A DNA stretch of 64,000 nucleotides. Source: Bacteroidales bacterium (GTDB lineage Bacteria > Bacteroidota > Bacteroidia > Bacteroidales > P3). The DNA is taken from the NCBI GenBank assembly GCA_017960475.1, contig JAGCZH010000006.1, positions 186,001 to 250,000 on the forward strand, written 5' to 3'. The notes under the pieces are model-generated. The model searched no databases, was not told where the DNA came from, and saw nothing but the letters and a program-made list of their open reading frames with translations. Positions within the stretch are counted from its first letter, which is position 1. Every line of letters starts with the position of its first letter. Below are positions 24,136 through 32,090 of this stretch, piece by piece. Position numbers and translations under genes: made by a program.

Positions 24136-24624
24136 ATGGCAGACAAAGGAATAAAAAAGACAAACGCGGCGCGGCTGCTCGACCAGCTGAAGATTGCCTA
24201 TGAGCTCATCCCATACGAGGTGGACGAGGAGCACCTGGGTGCCGAACATACCGCCGAGGTGCTGGGCGAGCCCATCGAGCGTATCTTCAAGACACTGGTG
24301 CTTCGTGGCGACAAGACAGGCTTGTTCGTTTGCGTAATCCCAGGCGCCGAGGAGGTCGACCTCAAGAAGGCCGCCAAGGTCACGGGCAACAAGAAAGTGG
24401 AGATGATACATGTCAAGGAACTGCTGCCGCTGACAGGTTACATACGAGGTGGCTGCTCTCCCATAGGCATGAAGAAACCGTTGCCCACATGGTTTCACCA
24501 AACCATCATGAATTATGAGAGCATTTATTGCAGCGCAGGCCAACGTGGCTTGCAGTTTAACATCGCCCCCAACGACCTCATCCGTGCCGCTAAAGGTTCC
24601 ATCGCCGATTTGATCGCAGAGTAA
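24136..24624 (+). CDS. ybaK: Cys-tRNA(Pro) deacylase, YbaK/EbsC family
   Basis: A 162-residue cytosolic enzyme that hydrolyses mischarged Cys-tRNA(Pro). The sequence follows the family throughout: NAARLLDQLKIAYELIPYEV, IFKTLVLRGDKTGLFVCVIP with the catalytic Lys region (VLRGDK), a VDLKKAAKVTGNKKVEM helix, and TGYIRGGCSPIGMKKPLPTW with the GGxSP motif typical of YbaK. The ATG follows the stop of the nitroreductase gene with no gap, so both are on one transcript. No oddities. Confidence 0.92.
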   Translation: MADKGIKKTNAARLLDQLKIAYELIPYEVDEEHLGAEHTAEVLGEPIERIFKTLVLRGDKTGLFVCVIPGAEEVDLKKAAKVTGNKKVEMIHVKELLPLTGYIRGGCSPIGMKKPLPTWFHQTIMNYESIYCSAGQRGLQFNIAPNDLIRAAKGSIADLIAE

Positions 24625-24673
24625 AAGAAAAACACAGCACAATATATCCTAATAAACCAAACCGCTAAGAATA

Positions 24674-25531
24674 ATGGCAACAATCCCTATCAAACCACCA
24701 AAAGTCAACACCAATCCTAAAAATGGAGGTTTCTGGAAACAGATATTAATGATTGTCATTGGTACTACCATATCTCTGATATTCACCATAATCGCCGCAC
24801 AATTGACAGAAAGACACCAACGATCAAAGGATCGCCGCTTATCTGCCATGATGGTGATGAGCAATATCGAGGGATTCTCGCGCAATATGGAAGAGATATC
24901 ATCTTACATGAGTGCCAACGACAGCATAGCCACATGGCTACTCAACAAACCCCTCGAAGAGCTTGAACTCATGCCCGAGGAGGTGTTGTCTGACTTGTTG
25001 AGTCGAGCCACCTCGCTTCTGTTCCTGACATACGACAAATCGGCGGAGAGTATCTTTTCCAACAACATAGAGACATGGAAAAACATGGGTAATGTGAAAT
25101 TCATCGACAGAGTCGGTCAATGCTTCTCGGCAATGAACATGGCCGAGGAACGCTGGAACGGCTGGGTGAAAGATGTGGAGAGCACTATGCGCAACATCAA
25201 AGACCATCCAGATGAATATGAGGGTTCGTCAATACCTATGAAAAGTCTCCGTTCGGAGAAAGTAAGGCACACGCTGGCTGGAATACACTACTGGAGGGCA
25301 TGGCTTTCTTACATGGCGGCCACAATGCGCTACCATAACTTGAGCAATATGGAGTCGATCAACATCTCCGAAAAGGAGTTGATGGACTATACCGACGCTC
25401 GCATACAAGGGGTTGAGAACACTAACGAGGCTCCAGACTTCAACGACTACTATTCCGCTCCGATAAGTCCCGACAGCATTACTTCTATGCGTGAATATGA
25501 CGCACATATTGAACAGATGAAAAACAAATAA
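24674..25531 (+). CDS. Membrane-anchored protein of unknown function
   Basis: A 285-residue protein with one membrane segment near the N-terminus (about 19-39, ILMIVIGTTISLIFTIIAAQ) preceded by a Pro/Lys-rich cytosolic head, and a helix-rich soluble domain with many Met, Ser and Asn residues (MMVMSNIEGFSRNMEEISSY). The general shape resembles DUF6090-like proteins of Bacteroidetes, which have a short membrane anchor followed by helices, but I cannot confirm that. Its TAA shares its last base with the next ATG, so it is coupled to the DUF1905 gene. Confidence 0.65.
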   Translation: MATIPIKPPKVNTNPKNGGFWKQILMIVIGTTISLIFTIIAAQLTERHQRSKDRRLSAMMVMSNIEGFSRNMEEISSYMSANDSIATWLLNKPLEELELMPEEVLSDLLSRATSLLFLTYDKSAESIFSNNIETWKNMGNVKFIDRVGQCFSAMNMAEERWNGWVKDVESTMRNIKDHPDEYEGSSIPMKSLRSEKVRHTLAGIHYWRAWLSYMAATMRYHNLSNMESINISEKELMDYTDARIQGVENTNEAPDFNDYYSAPISPDSITSMREYDAHIEQMKNK

Positions 25532-25842
25532 TGGAACATCGATTCACTGCCCGAATAAAGCGTAACGGAGACATGGATGCCGCCTACGTGGTGGTTCCTG
25601 TCGACATTAGAAATGTCTATGGCAAGGGACGAATCAAAGTCGATGCCTCATTCGACGGCGAGCCATATCTTGGCAGCGTTGTAAACATGGGCGTCAAAGA
25701 CGACAAGGGCAACACATGCTACATCATAGGAGTAACCAAGGCCATTCGACAGAAAATTGGAAAAACATTTGGTGACTATGTCAACGTAACCATAAGCATA
25801 ATGGAACCAAGTAAAATACTGACTTCTTTTCAAGTAAAATAA
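25531..25842 (+). CDS. DUF1905 protein
   Basis: A 103-residue protein consisting only of the DUF1905 barrel: HRFTARIKRNGDMDAAYVVV, PVDIRNVYGKGRIKVDASFD and KAIRQKIGKTFGDYVNVTIS. DUF1905 is often fused to an OmdA/YdeI C-terminal helix pair; here the second half is absent, a natural form also known for this family. The ATG overlaps the upstream stop by one base. Function is unknown; the fold may bind ligands. Confidence 0.85.
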   Translation: MEHRFTARIKRNGDMDAAYVVVPVDIRNVYGKGRIKVDASFDGEPYLGSVVNMGVKDDKGNTCYIIGVTKAIRQKIGKTFGDYVNVTISIMEPSKILTSFQVK

Positions 25843-25934
25843 AAAGCAAAATCGACTGCCATTACTAGCTATCACTGCGTAAACATAGTCGATCAAAGTA
25901 ATGTCAATTAAGGCAATATAACAAAAATATAAAC

Positions 25935-26231
25935 ATGTACTTGAAGATAGCCTTATACTATATCCTGGCGGCAAATATGCTGACAATTATCGCCTATAGT
26001 ATTGACAAGTGGAAAGCTCGTCAAAATCACTGGCGTGTGCGTGAGGCATCGCTACTGCTCCTCGCCCTGCTCGGTGGCAGCGTTGGCGCCATACTAGCGA
26101 TGTACATTTTCCGCCACAAAACCCAACACAACAAATTCCGATATGGTGTGCCTGTCATCCTGCTGATACAGTTATCATTAATAGCACTCATGATAATAAA
26201 GTGGAACACGATTTCCATGCTACATGTTTGA
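25935..26231 (+). CDS. DUF1294 membrane protein
   Basis: A 98-residue integral membrane protein with three hydrophobic segments. The DUF1294 signature is clear: YSIDKWKARQNHWRVREASL, LLALLGGSVGAILAMYIFRH and KTQHNKFRYGVP. Its function is unknown. It lies 92 bases after the DUF1905 gene and converges with ilvE. Confidence 0.88.
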   Translation: MYLKIALYYILAANMLTIIAYSIDKWKARQNHWRVREASLLLLALLGGSVGAILAMYIFRHKTQHNKFRYGVPVILLIQLSLIALMIIKWNTISMLHV

Positions 26232-26360
26232 TGGCTGCAAATTGGAATCAGACATTAATAATGGTGCTGATTGGCACAATAGGTCGGTGAATCCATCCTT
26301 TATGATTGTGCGTTATCAAACTCTCATCGGCCTAATGAACTATTTGAGTTGAAGTGGCAT

Positions 26361-26393
26361 AAAAAAGGTCGGAGACCATCTGTGTCCCCGACC
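26361..26393. terminator. Terminator between the DUF1294 gene and ilvE
   Basis: GGTCGGAGAC (26367-26376) pairs with GTCCCCGACC (26384-26393), with one G:T pair. On the minus strand the stem is followed by a T6 run (A6 at 26361-26366), so it ends ilvE transcription. Confidence 0.8.
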
Positions 26394-26422
26394 TGTCGTT
26401 ATTTCAATGAAGACCTCTACTA

Positions 26423-27436
26423 TCAGTCAACAATGACATTCCAGTTGTGCTTGTCTTCAGCCTCACCGAGCTGGATGGCGCGGAGGTGTTCGTAAAGCTT
26501 GGTGCTGATAGGACCAGGCTTTTTGCCAAACTCGTAGCTCTTGCCAGCCTCGGGATCATCAATGCGCTCGATAGGGCTGATAACAGCGGCGGTACCGCAA
26601 GCACCTGCCTCTTGGCAGTCGGCCAACTCCTCGACAGCGATGGGGCGACGCTCAACCTTGATACCCATATCCTCAGCAAGCTGCATCAAGCTCTTGTTGG
26701 TGATAGAAGGAAGAATAGAGGTCGACTTAGGAGTGATGTAAACACCGTCTTTGATGGCGAAGAAGTTGGCTGCGCCAGCCTCGTCAACATATTTCTTTTC
26801 CTTTGCGTCAAGATAGAACTCACAAGCATACTGTCCGCCATGGCAAGCCTCAACGTGAGCTTTCAGGGAAGCAGCATAGTTGCCACCGACCTTATAGATA
26901 CCTGTTCCGAGAGGAGCGCTGCGGTCGTATTTGCGTGTGATCACATATGGATTGGCTTGGAAACCACCCTTGAAGTAAGGTCCAACAGGAGTAACAAAGA
27001 TGAGGAAGAGATACTCATTGGCAGGTTTCACACCAACGGTGATACCGGTACCAATCATCAGGGGACGGAGATAGAGGCTTGCGCCAGTGCCGTAGGGAGG
27101 TATGAAGCGCTCGTTCATCTTGACAACCTTCTTGCACATCTCGATAAAGCGGTCGGTGGGCATCTCGGGCATCATGATACCGCGGCTGGTGTTCTGCATA
27201 CGGGCAGCATTCTCGTCGGGACGGAACATGCGAATCTTGCCGTCTTTGCAACGATAAGCCTTCAAGCCTTCGAAAGATTCCTGGCCATAGTGCAAACTTG
27301 AAGCAGCCATGTGGATGTTGATGGTCTCTTCAGAGGTAACTTCAATCTCACCCCATTTACCATCGCGATACCAGCAACGTACATTGTAATCCGTTTTTAC
27401 GTAACCAAACGGAAGGTTTTGCCAATCTATATTCAT
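26423..27436 (-). CDS. ilvE: Branched-chain-amino-acid aminotransferase
   Basis: A 337-residue cytosolic PLP enzyme of fold type IV, which interconverts Leu, Ile and Val with their 2-oxo acids. Visible features are SSLHYGQESFEGLKAYRCKD, IRMFRPDENAARMQNTSRGI, the LYLRPLMIGTG segment, YKVGGNYAASLKAH with the catalytic Lys (KVGGNYA) and the PLP-phosphate region ILPSITNKSLMQLAEDMGIK. Length and layout are those of the IlvE type II (eukaryote-like) family common in Bacteroidetes. A good promoter stands upstream and a terminator downstream, so it is a single-gene unit. Confidence 0.95.
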   Translation of the reverse strand: MNIDWQNLPFGYVKTDYNVRCWYRDGKWGEIEVTSEETINIHMAASSLHYGQESFEGLKAYRCKDGKIRMFRPDENAARMQNTSRGIMMPEMPTDRFIEMCKKVVKMNERFIPPYGTGASLYLRPLMIGTGITVGVKPANEYLFLIFVTPVGPYFKGGFQANPYVITRKYDRSAPLGTGIYKVGGNYAASLKAHVEACHGGQYACEFYLDAKEKKYVDEAGAANFFAIKDGVYITPKSTSILPSITNKSLMQLAEDMGIKVERRPIAVEELADCQEAGACGTAAVISPIERIDDPEAGKSYEFGKKPGPISTKLYEHLRAIQLGEAEDKHNWNVIVD

Positions 27437-27481
27437 GATTATTAGTTTTTTAGTAAAAATTATTTTTTATTCTTCTTTTTG

Positions 27482-27513
27482 CAAATATATATATAAATAA
27501 CGACATGGCAAAG
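27482..27513 (-). promoter_or_regulatory. Promoter of ilvE
   Basis: The minus strand has CTTTG (27513-27509), 19 bases, then TATATTTG (27489-27482), matching the TTTG / TAnnTTTG consensus with ideal spacing. Confidence 0.75.
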
Positions 27514-27534
27514 TTTTTTTCGCTTTGTGGACTA

Positions 27535-28080
27535 TCATTCGTCCAGATGTGATGCGAAGAATGTGAAATTAACTTTGCCGTATTTTCTATGTTGCCAAAA
27601 ATGAGGATGCTCCTGAAAATCAAAATCGCACGGATGCTCAAGAATAAATATGCCGTCATCGTTTACCACCTCGCTCTCAAAAACCTTGTCAGGCAACAAA
27701 GGTAAGTCCTGCAATGCATATGGAGGATCTGCGAAAACAATGTCGAAACGTTTGTTTGCTCGCTTCAGGAGGTCGAAAACATCGGCGCGAACCACATGAA
27801 TGTTGTCAACGCCGAATTTGAGCGCAGCGCTTTTAATAAAGTCTGTGCACGAGTTGTTAATGTCAATACTGGTAACCTGCTTGGCTCCACGCGAGATAAA
27901 CTCAAGGCTCACAGCCCCTGTGCCGGCGAAGAGGTCAAGAACAGTGCAGTCCTCGAAGTCGACATAATTGTTCAAGATATTGAACAGGCTTTCGCGCGCC
28001 ATGTCGGTGGTGGGCCTCACGGGCAGATTGGCCGGAGGGTTTAACCTGCGTCCTCGAAGATTGCCTGCTATTATTCTCAT
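27535..28080 (-). CDS. rsmD: 16S rRNA (guanine(966)-N2)-methyltransferase
   Basis: A 181-residue SAM-dependent enzyme that methylates G966 of 16S rRNA. The N-terminus MRIIAGNLRGRRLNPPANLP followed by VRPTTDMARESLFNIL is diagnostic. DLFAGTGAVSLEFISRGAK is the SAM loop and FADPPYALQDL the DPPY catalytic motif. The gene follows the DUF3822 gene by 19 bases, a gene pair frequently conserved in Bacteroidetes. Confidence 0.95.
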   Translation of the reverse strand: MRIIAGNLRGRRLNPPANLPVRPTTDMARESLFNILNNYVDFEDCTVLDLFAGTGAVSLEFISRGAKQVTSIDINNSCTDFIKSAALKFGVDNIHVVRADVFDLLKRANKRFDIVFADPPYALQDLPLLPDKVFESEVVNDDGIFILEHPCDFDFQEHPHFWQHRKYGKVNFTFFASHLDE

Positions 28081-28099
28081 ACAATACTAATAAACCGAA

Positions 28100-28924
28100 C
28101 TATGAAAGTATCATAGCGTATTTATACAAGTGAATATGCTGCATTTCAGGAACTGTCAATGTCAACGGAGCACCATTGTAGAGAACCATGTCGGCAAAAT
28201 AGCCACGCATAAGCGAGAAGGAGTCTCTGTCAATATCGCCACATACTGCCACCGTCATTGCGGCATCCTCCAAGTGGAATTGCTTTGTGATGTTGAGAGC
28301 ATGGTAGAGGGTCTCGTTGGCATTGGCACAGTCAAATGTGTTACTTAACTGCAGTTTTTTGTTGCACACCACCTCGAAATCCGTCTTGCCTTCTCGGATA
28401 TTCATAAGCAACAACGATTTCATGTCACTGTTTTCCAGCACCGACGCACTCAACAGTTTGTCATGCTGACAACGAATCTTTAATCCTGGGATACAGATTT
28501 TGAAAGCCGACACAGCGCTGTTGTCGGCGGTGAAGACCATATAGGCACCGACGGCAAGGTTGAGATTTGAGAAGACTCCATAGCCCGACGGCACTTTTGA
28601 GAGAGCCTCAATGCAGTCACGCTGACGCTGCTCATCGAAAAGATGACGTGGAACCCACACAAACTGGCCGCTGGGAACAACGAGCTCGGTCTCCTTCAAT
28701 GCATAAGGGATAAGACCCACTTCGTTGAAGACCTCTTTGATAGTGGTCATCATTGCTGCCATATTCGCTTTCATGTCGCAGCTGATATCACACAACATTA
28801 TCAGCTGGTCGGCATGGAGCATTGAAAAAGAAAATCCATTTGACGAAAGGCAAATGGATAATCTTTTTTCATTAGAGGCAACGTCTTTATTTGATGCAAT
28901 AAAAGAATTGATCTTATATGACAT
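28100..28924 (-). CDS. DUF3822 protein
   Basis: A 274-residue cytosolic protein of the DUF3822 family, which has an actin-like ATPase-type fold by overall pattern. Two similar halves begin RLSICLSSNGFSFSMLHADQ and AYMVFTADNSAVSAFKICIP. It is upstream of and probably co-transcribed with rsmD. Molecular role unknown; the constant pairing with rsmD hints at ribosome or translation-related work, which is inference. Confidence 0.85.
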   Translation of the reverse strand: MSYKINSFIASNKDVASNEKRLSICLSSNGFSFSMLHADQLIMLCDISCDMKANMAAMMTTIKEVFNEVGLIPYALKETELVVPSGQFVWVPRHLFDEQRQRDCIEALSKVPSGYGVFSNLNLAVGAYMVFTADNSAVSAFKICIPGLKIRCQHDKLLSASVLENSDMKSLLLMNIREGKTDFEVVCNKKLQLSNTFDCANANETLYHALNITKQFHLEDAAMTVAVCGDIDRDSFSLMRGYFADMVLYNGAPLTLTVPEMQHIHLYKYAMILS

Positions 28925-28938
28925 TGTATTGATAGTGT

Positions 28939-29664
28939 TTATTCAAAATTACCTTCTGAATTAGGAGCGTTAATATCTCCAACCTTCCAACCCGGGAAAC
29001 GATCCATCTCCTTGAGTTCGGCCTTTTTGTTTATTAGCCATTGGGCGTCGCTGCCTGTGAAGAACTCAATGAACTTGTGGAAAGCGCCATTGTCTTCACT
29101 GCTCTTATAATCAGCAAAAAGCTCGTCAAGAGTCACGGAAGCCTCAAAAGTAGGAAGCTTATCACCTGCGCCAGAGAGCGAGGCGGAGACAGAGTCGGCT
29201 TGAAGTTTGAATTTGGTCTGTTTATGTGTGTAAGGAACATAGATAACCTCAGCGATCTGCTCGTCAGTGAGGGTGAGTTTCTTGTCTTCACGCAATTTGT
29301 CAATAGGCACAACAAAAACCTCTTTTTGGACAATCCAGCCTTTGCGGATGGCTTCGAGTTCAGGCATATCGTATACCGAGTCAGGGGCATTGGGAGCCTT
29401 CTCTTTCTTCATCACACGCTGCTCCTGTTTGTGGAGATTGATAAGCAGAGTGTCAAAATCGCCACAATAGCGACCATAAGCGGCCTTGTGAGCCTCTTCA
29501 AGGGTACGGATAACTTTTAAACGTTCGCCACAAGCGTCACGACGTGTGAAATATTCTGATTCACGCTGTTGTGGGCGATTGACGCAGAGGAAAATCATAA
29601 TGCACAGAAATACAATAAGTATTCCAAGAACACATTTCAAGATAATAGATCCAGTCTTGCTCAT
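28939..29664 (-). CDS. Membrane-anchored protein of unknown function
   Basis: A 241-residue protein with one N-terminal membrane segment (SIILKCVLGILIVFLCIMIF, residues 5-24) followed by a periplasmic domain: a helix with EEAHKAAYGRYCGDFDTLLI, a Lys/Asp-rich middle and an extended C-terminus. The pattern (short TM, then a helix and a GRY..DFD box) recalls pilin-like or type II secretion pseudopilin-like domains, but no pilin cleavage site is visible. ATG at 29664 is preferred because it directly precedes the membrane segment and lies downstream of the -7 box. Confidence 0.7.
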   Translation of the reverse strand: MSKTGSIILKCVLGILIVFLCIMIFLCVNRPQQRESEYFTRRDACGERLKVIRTLEEAHKAAYGRYCGDFDTLLINLHKQEQRVMKKEKAPNAPDSVYDMPELEAIRKGWIVQKEVFVVPIDKLREDKKLTLTDEQIAEVIYVPYTHKQTKFKLQADSVSASLSGAGDKLPTFEASVTLDELFADYKSSEDNGAFHKFIEFFTGSDAQWLINKKAELKEMDRFPGWKVGDINAPNSEGNFE

Positions 29665-29707
29665 TTGATTTGTATTTTTATATATTTTTTTTCTAAGTTT
29701 GAATTTG

Positions 29708-29715
29708 CAAATATA
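29708..29715 (-). promoter_or_regulatory. -7 box of the 28939-29664 gene
   Basis: The minus strand reads TATATTTG (TAnnTTTG), 43 bases before the preferred ATG at 29664. An in-frame ATG at 29751 lies upstream of the box and is therefore unlikely to be used. Confidence 0.6.
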
Positions 29716-29867
29716 CGAATATTTATTGAATGCTTTTGCTTGATGTGGCAAAAAAAACTATTAAAAAACCCAGCTCACTATACTACAATAACTTATAAAT
29801 ATGGTTAAAAAACAAAAATACATTTTGAATTAAAAAAAAATTCATTTTATTGGGTTTGATATTAGAA

Positions 29868-31304
29868 TTATGCCTGCTCACTATTGTTATTATCCTGTTT
29901 CTTTGGCTTGCTCTGCTCAATATGATGGAGAGTGACATTGCAGTCATAGTTTTGAGCTATATACTGTGCGGTCTGCTCGGCGCAATACACCGAACGGTGG
30001 CGCCCCCCCGTACATCCAAAACTCACCATAAGCCGTGTGTAGCCTCGTGAAATATAGCTTTCTATCGAAAAGCCCAGGACCTGATATATCGATTGCAGAT
30101 ACTCTTGTGTCTCTGGATGCTGCTCAAAAAAATCTATCACTTTCTGGTCTTTGCCAGTAAATTCTTTGTATTCATCATAAAGTCCCGGATTCGCCAAACC
30201 TCGGCAATCGAACACATATCCTCCCCCATTCCCTGAATTGTCGAATGGTATGCTTTTGCGATAAGAGAAACTGAAGATAGAGACTGTAAGTCCCTCCTGT
30301 TTCTTGCTGTATTCGGGGAGTTTTGTAATTGTGTCCCACACTTCGCGCAAGTGTGGCAACTCTACTGGAAGAGTGACATTGGACAATATATTCCTGAGAT
30401 TATTTACGGCGAAAGGAATACTCTTGACAAAATACTCCTTCTTCTCTATTTTGCCCCTGAAACCATAGGCTCCCATGGCCTGCATCATTCGTGCCAAGAC
30501 ATACCCATAGAAGCGCGGCATGAACTCCTTGCGGTCGATCTCCACACCCAACGCCTCGCTTTTTCGCTCGATATAATAATCCAGTAATTGTTGCCTGATA
30601 TTGTCGGGAAGATCGGACTTGGAGCTGTAAAGCAATGAGGCCAGATCATAGTGAGGCGCACCCTTGCGGGCTCCTTGAAAATCTATAAAATACAACTCGT
30701 CGTCAACAATCATAATGTTCCGCGATTGGAAATCACGGAACATAAAGCCGTTTTCACCACTCTCCAACAGATAGTCGATAAATGATTGGAAATCGTCCTC
30801 GAGCAACTGTTCATCGTACGGGATATGAAACAGACGCAGAAAATAGTATTTGAAATAGTTAAGATCCCACTGTATGGCTTGTCTATCAAAATTGGCCCGA
30901 GGATAAGAATAGGAAAAATCCACATCGCCGCATGTCACCTGCATTTTAACCAACTGGTCTATAGCTTTGCGATAGTAATACAGCAAAGGTTGTGTAAGAT
31001 CATTGTCGCCAGACTTGCGTGATGTTATATAGGTGTAGAGAGTAATATTGCCTAGGTCTTGCTGAAGATATGTCCTTCTATCGTCACTGACGGCATAGAC
31101 TTGTGGCACGTTGATGCCCCGTTGTTTTAATGCGTCGGCAAAATAGAAAAAAGCCTCGTTTTCACGCACATCATCATTGACGGCGGCAATACAGGTCTTG
31201 CTTTCTCCTTGCAGTCTATAGTAAAGACGGTTGGAACCGTTGGCAGTAATCTGAGTTATGTTGAGACAGGGTTCGCCAGCCCACTGTTGAAATAGTTTTT
31301 CCAT
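29868..31304 (-). CDS. AmgK-like sugar kinase fused to a RapZ C-terminal domain
   Basis: A 478-residue two-domain protein. Residues 1-310 are an aminoglycoside-phosphotransferase-type kinase close to AmgK: NGSNRLYYRL, FMFRDFQSRNIMIVDDELYF with the catalytic Asp/Asn, then IDFQGARKGAPHYDLASLLY. Residues about 335-470 match the RapZ C-terminal domain: YVFDCRGLANPGLYDEYKEF, DFFEQHPETQEYL and VSFGCTGGRHRSVYCAEQTA. AmgK phosphorylates MurNAc or GlcNAc at the anomeric position in cell-wall recycling; the RapZ C-domain binds glucosamine-6-phosphate. Both in one chain suggests a kinase regulated by amino-sugar level. An ATG at 31355, nine bases after the AtpZ-like stop, would add 17 polar residues and remains possible. 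Confidence 0.88.
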   Translation of the reverse strand: MEKLFQQWAGEPCLNITQITANGSNRLYYRLQGESKTCIAAVNDDVRENEAFFYFADALKQRGINVPQVYAVSDDRRTYLQQDLGNITLYTYITSRKSGDNDLTQPLLYYYRKAIDQLVKMQVTCGDVDFSYSYPRANFDRQAIQWDLNYFKYYFLRLFHIPYDEQLLEDDFQSFIDYLLESGENGFMFRDFQSRNIMIVDDELYFIDFQGARKGAPHYDLASLLYSSKSDLPDNIRQQLLDYYIERKSEALGVEIDRKEFMPRFYGYVLARMMQAMGAYGFRGKIEKKEYFVKSIPFAVNNLRNILSNVTLPVELPHLREVWDTITKLPEYSKKQEGLTVSIFSFSYRKSIPFDNSGNGGGYVFDCRGLANPGLYDEYKEFTGKDQKVIDFFEQHPETQEYLQSIYQVLGFSIESYISRGYTRLMVSFGCTGGRHRSVYCAEQTAQYIAQNYDCNVTLHHIEQSKPKKQDNNNSEQA

Positions 31305-31364
31305 TGAAGAGGAATGATTAATGTCTATAGTTGAATGGTTCAGGCTTAACGCCATTAGCTATGG

Positions 31365-31565
31365 TTAATGCTTTATGCCCTTGACAAGCCTTATCATTGC
31401 CACAGTCAGACCCAATGCGGCCAACAGGAGGGTAAAGAGTGGAAATGTCGCCTGACGATGACGGTCAATCGCAACCCCTCCCCACACTGAGATTCCGATG
31501 ATGACAGCCATCTCGATACCCAGCGTGGAGTATTTTATCCAACCTTCCCATTCGGGTTGTTTCAA
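31365..31565 (-). CDS. AtpZ/AtpI family small membrane protein
   Basis: A 66-residue membrane protein with two hydrophobic segments (EMAVIIGISVWGGVAIDRH and LFTLLLAALGLTVAMIRLV). The G-V-A-I-D-R pattern is typical for AtpZ/AtpI, an accessory of F-type ATP synthase. The start is TTG at 31565, which overlaps the bactofilin stop as TTGA. No ATP synthase gene follows, which is unusual because this gene usually precedes atpB. Confidence 0.8.
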   Translation of the reverse strand: MKQPEWEGWIKYSTLGIEMAVIIGISVWGGVAIDRHRQATFPLFTLLLAALGLTVAMIRLVKGIKH

Positions 31566-31963
31566 TCCTCTGCCTCCTCTTCAACAACCTGAGTGGCTGC
31601 GCGCTGCTCGTTTTCTTTGCGCACCTCGTCAAGCATGCGGCATGTGCCCGAAAATGTTGCGCCAGGCTCAATGCTGAGACGATTGATGAGAATGTCGCCC
31701 TTTACATTGGCTGTGCTGTTGAGCGACAGCAACTCTTTGACGGAAATATTGCCGTCTACACGTCCAATGATATTAGCGTTCTGACAAACTATATTGCCTT
31801 TGATTAAGCCTGACTCTCCAACTACAAGCTTGCCGTTGAGTGTGATGTTACCTTCGAGTGTACCGTCGAGTCTGAAATCTCCAACAGCGCTGATAACGCC
31901 CTTGATAATTGTTCCTTGGGCGATGGTGTTAATTGAACTTTCCATTTCTGAAAATTTTGCCAT
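31562..31963 (-). CDS. Bactofilin (polymer-forming cytoskeletal protein)
   Basis: A 133-residue protein. The central beta-helix repeats are clear: TIIKGVISAVGDFRLDGTLE, NITLNGKLVVGESGLIKGNI, CQNANIIGRVDGNISVKELL, which are the DUF583 rungs. Flanks are charged. Bactofilins form filaments that position envelope enzymes. It is transcribed with the AtpZ-like gene (TTGA overlap); PorW/SprE lies upstream, a grouping seen in many Bacteroidetes. Confidence 0.92.
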   Translation of the reverse strand: MAKFSEMESSINTIAQGTIIKGVISAVGDFRLDGTLEGNITLNGKLVVGESGLIKGNIVCQNANIIGRVDGNISVKELLSLNSTANVKGDILINRLSIEPGATFSGTCRMLDEVRKENEQRAATQVVEEEAED

Positions 31964-32090
31964 ATTATTTATTTATTTTGTATAGTTTAAAGTTTAACGT
32001 GTAAAAATCAAAAAAGTTTCTTGATTAACATCCAACAACTTAAATACAAGCATCATTTCACTTTATTTTTTTGCGCTATCATCAGAAAAA

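Noticed and set aside
23815-24642. Minus-strand open frame of 275 codons
   Set aside because: It is antisense to the nitroreductase and YbaK-like genes and shows no family pattern.
27450-27659. Short minus-strand open frame overlapping the rsmD 3' end and the ilvE promoter
   Set aside because: It lies out of frame over rsmD and across the ilvE promoter and has no protein-like pattern.
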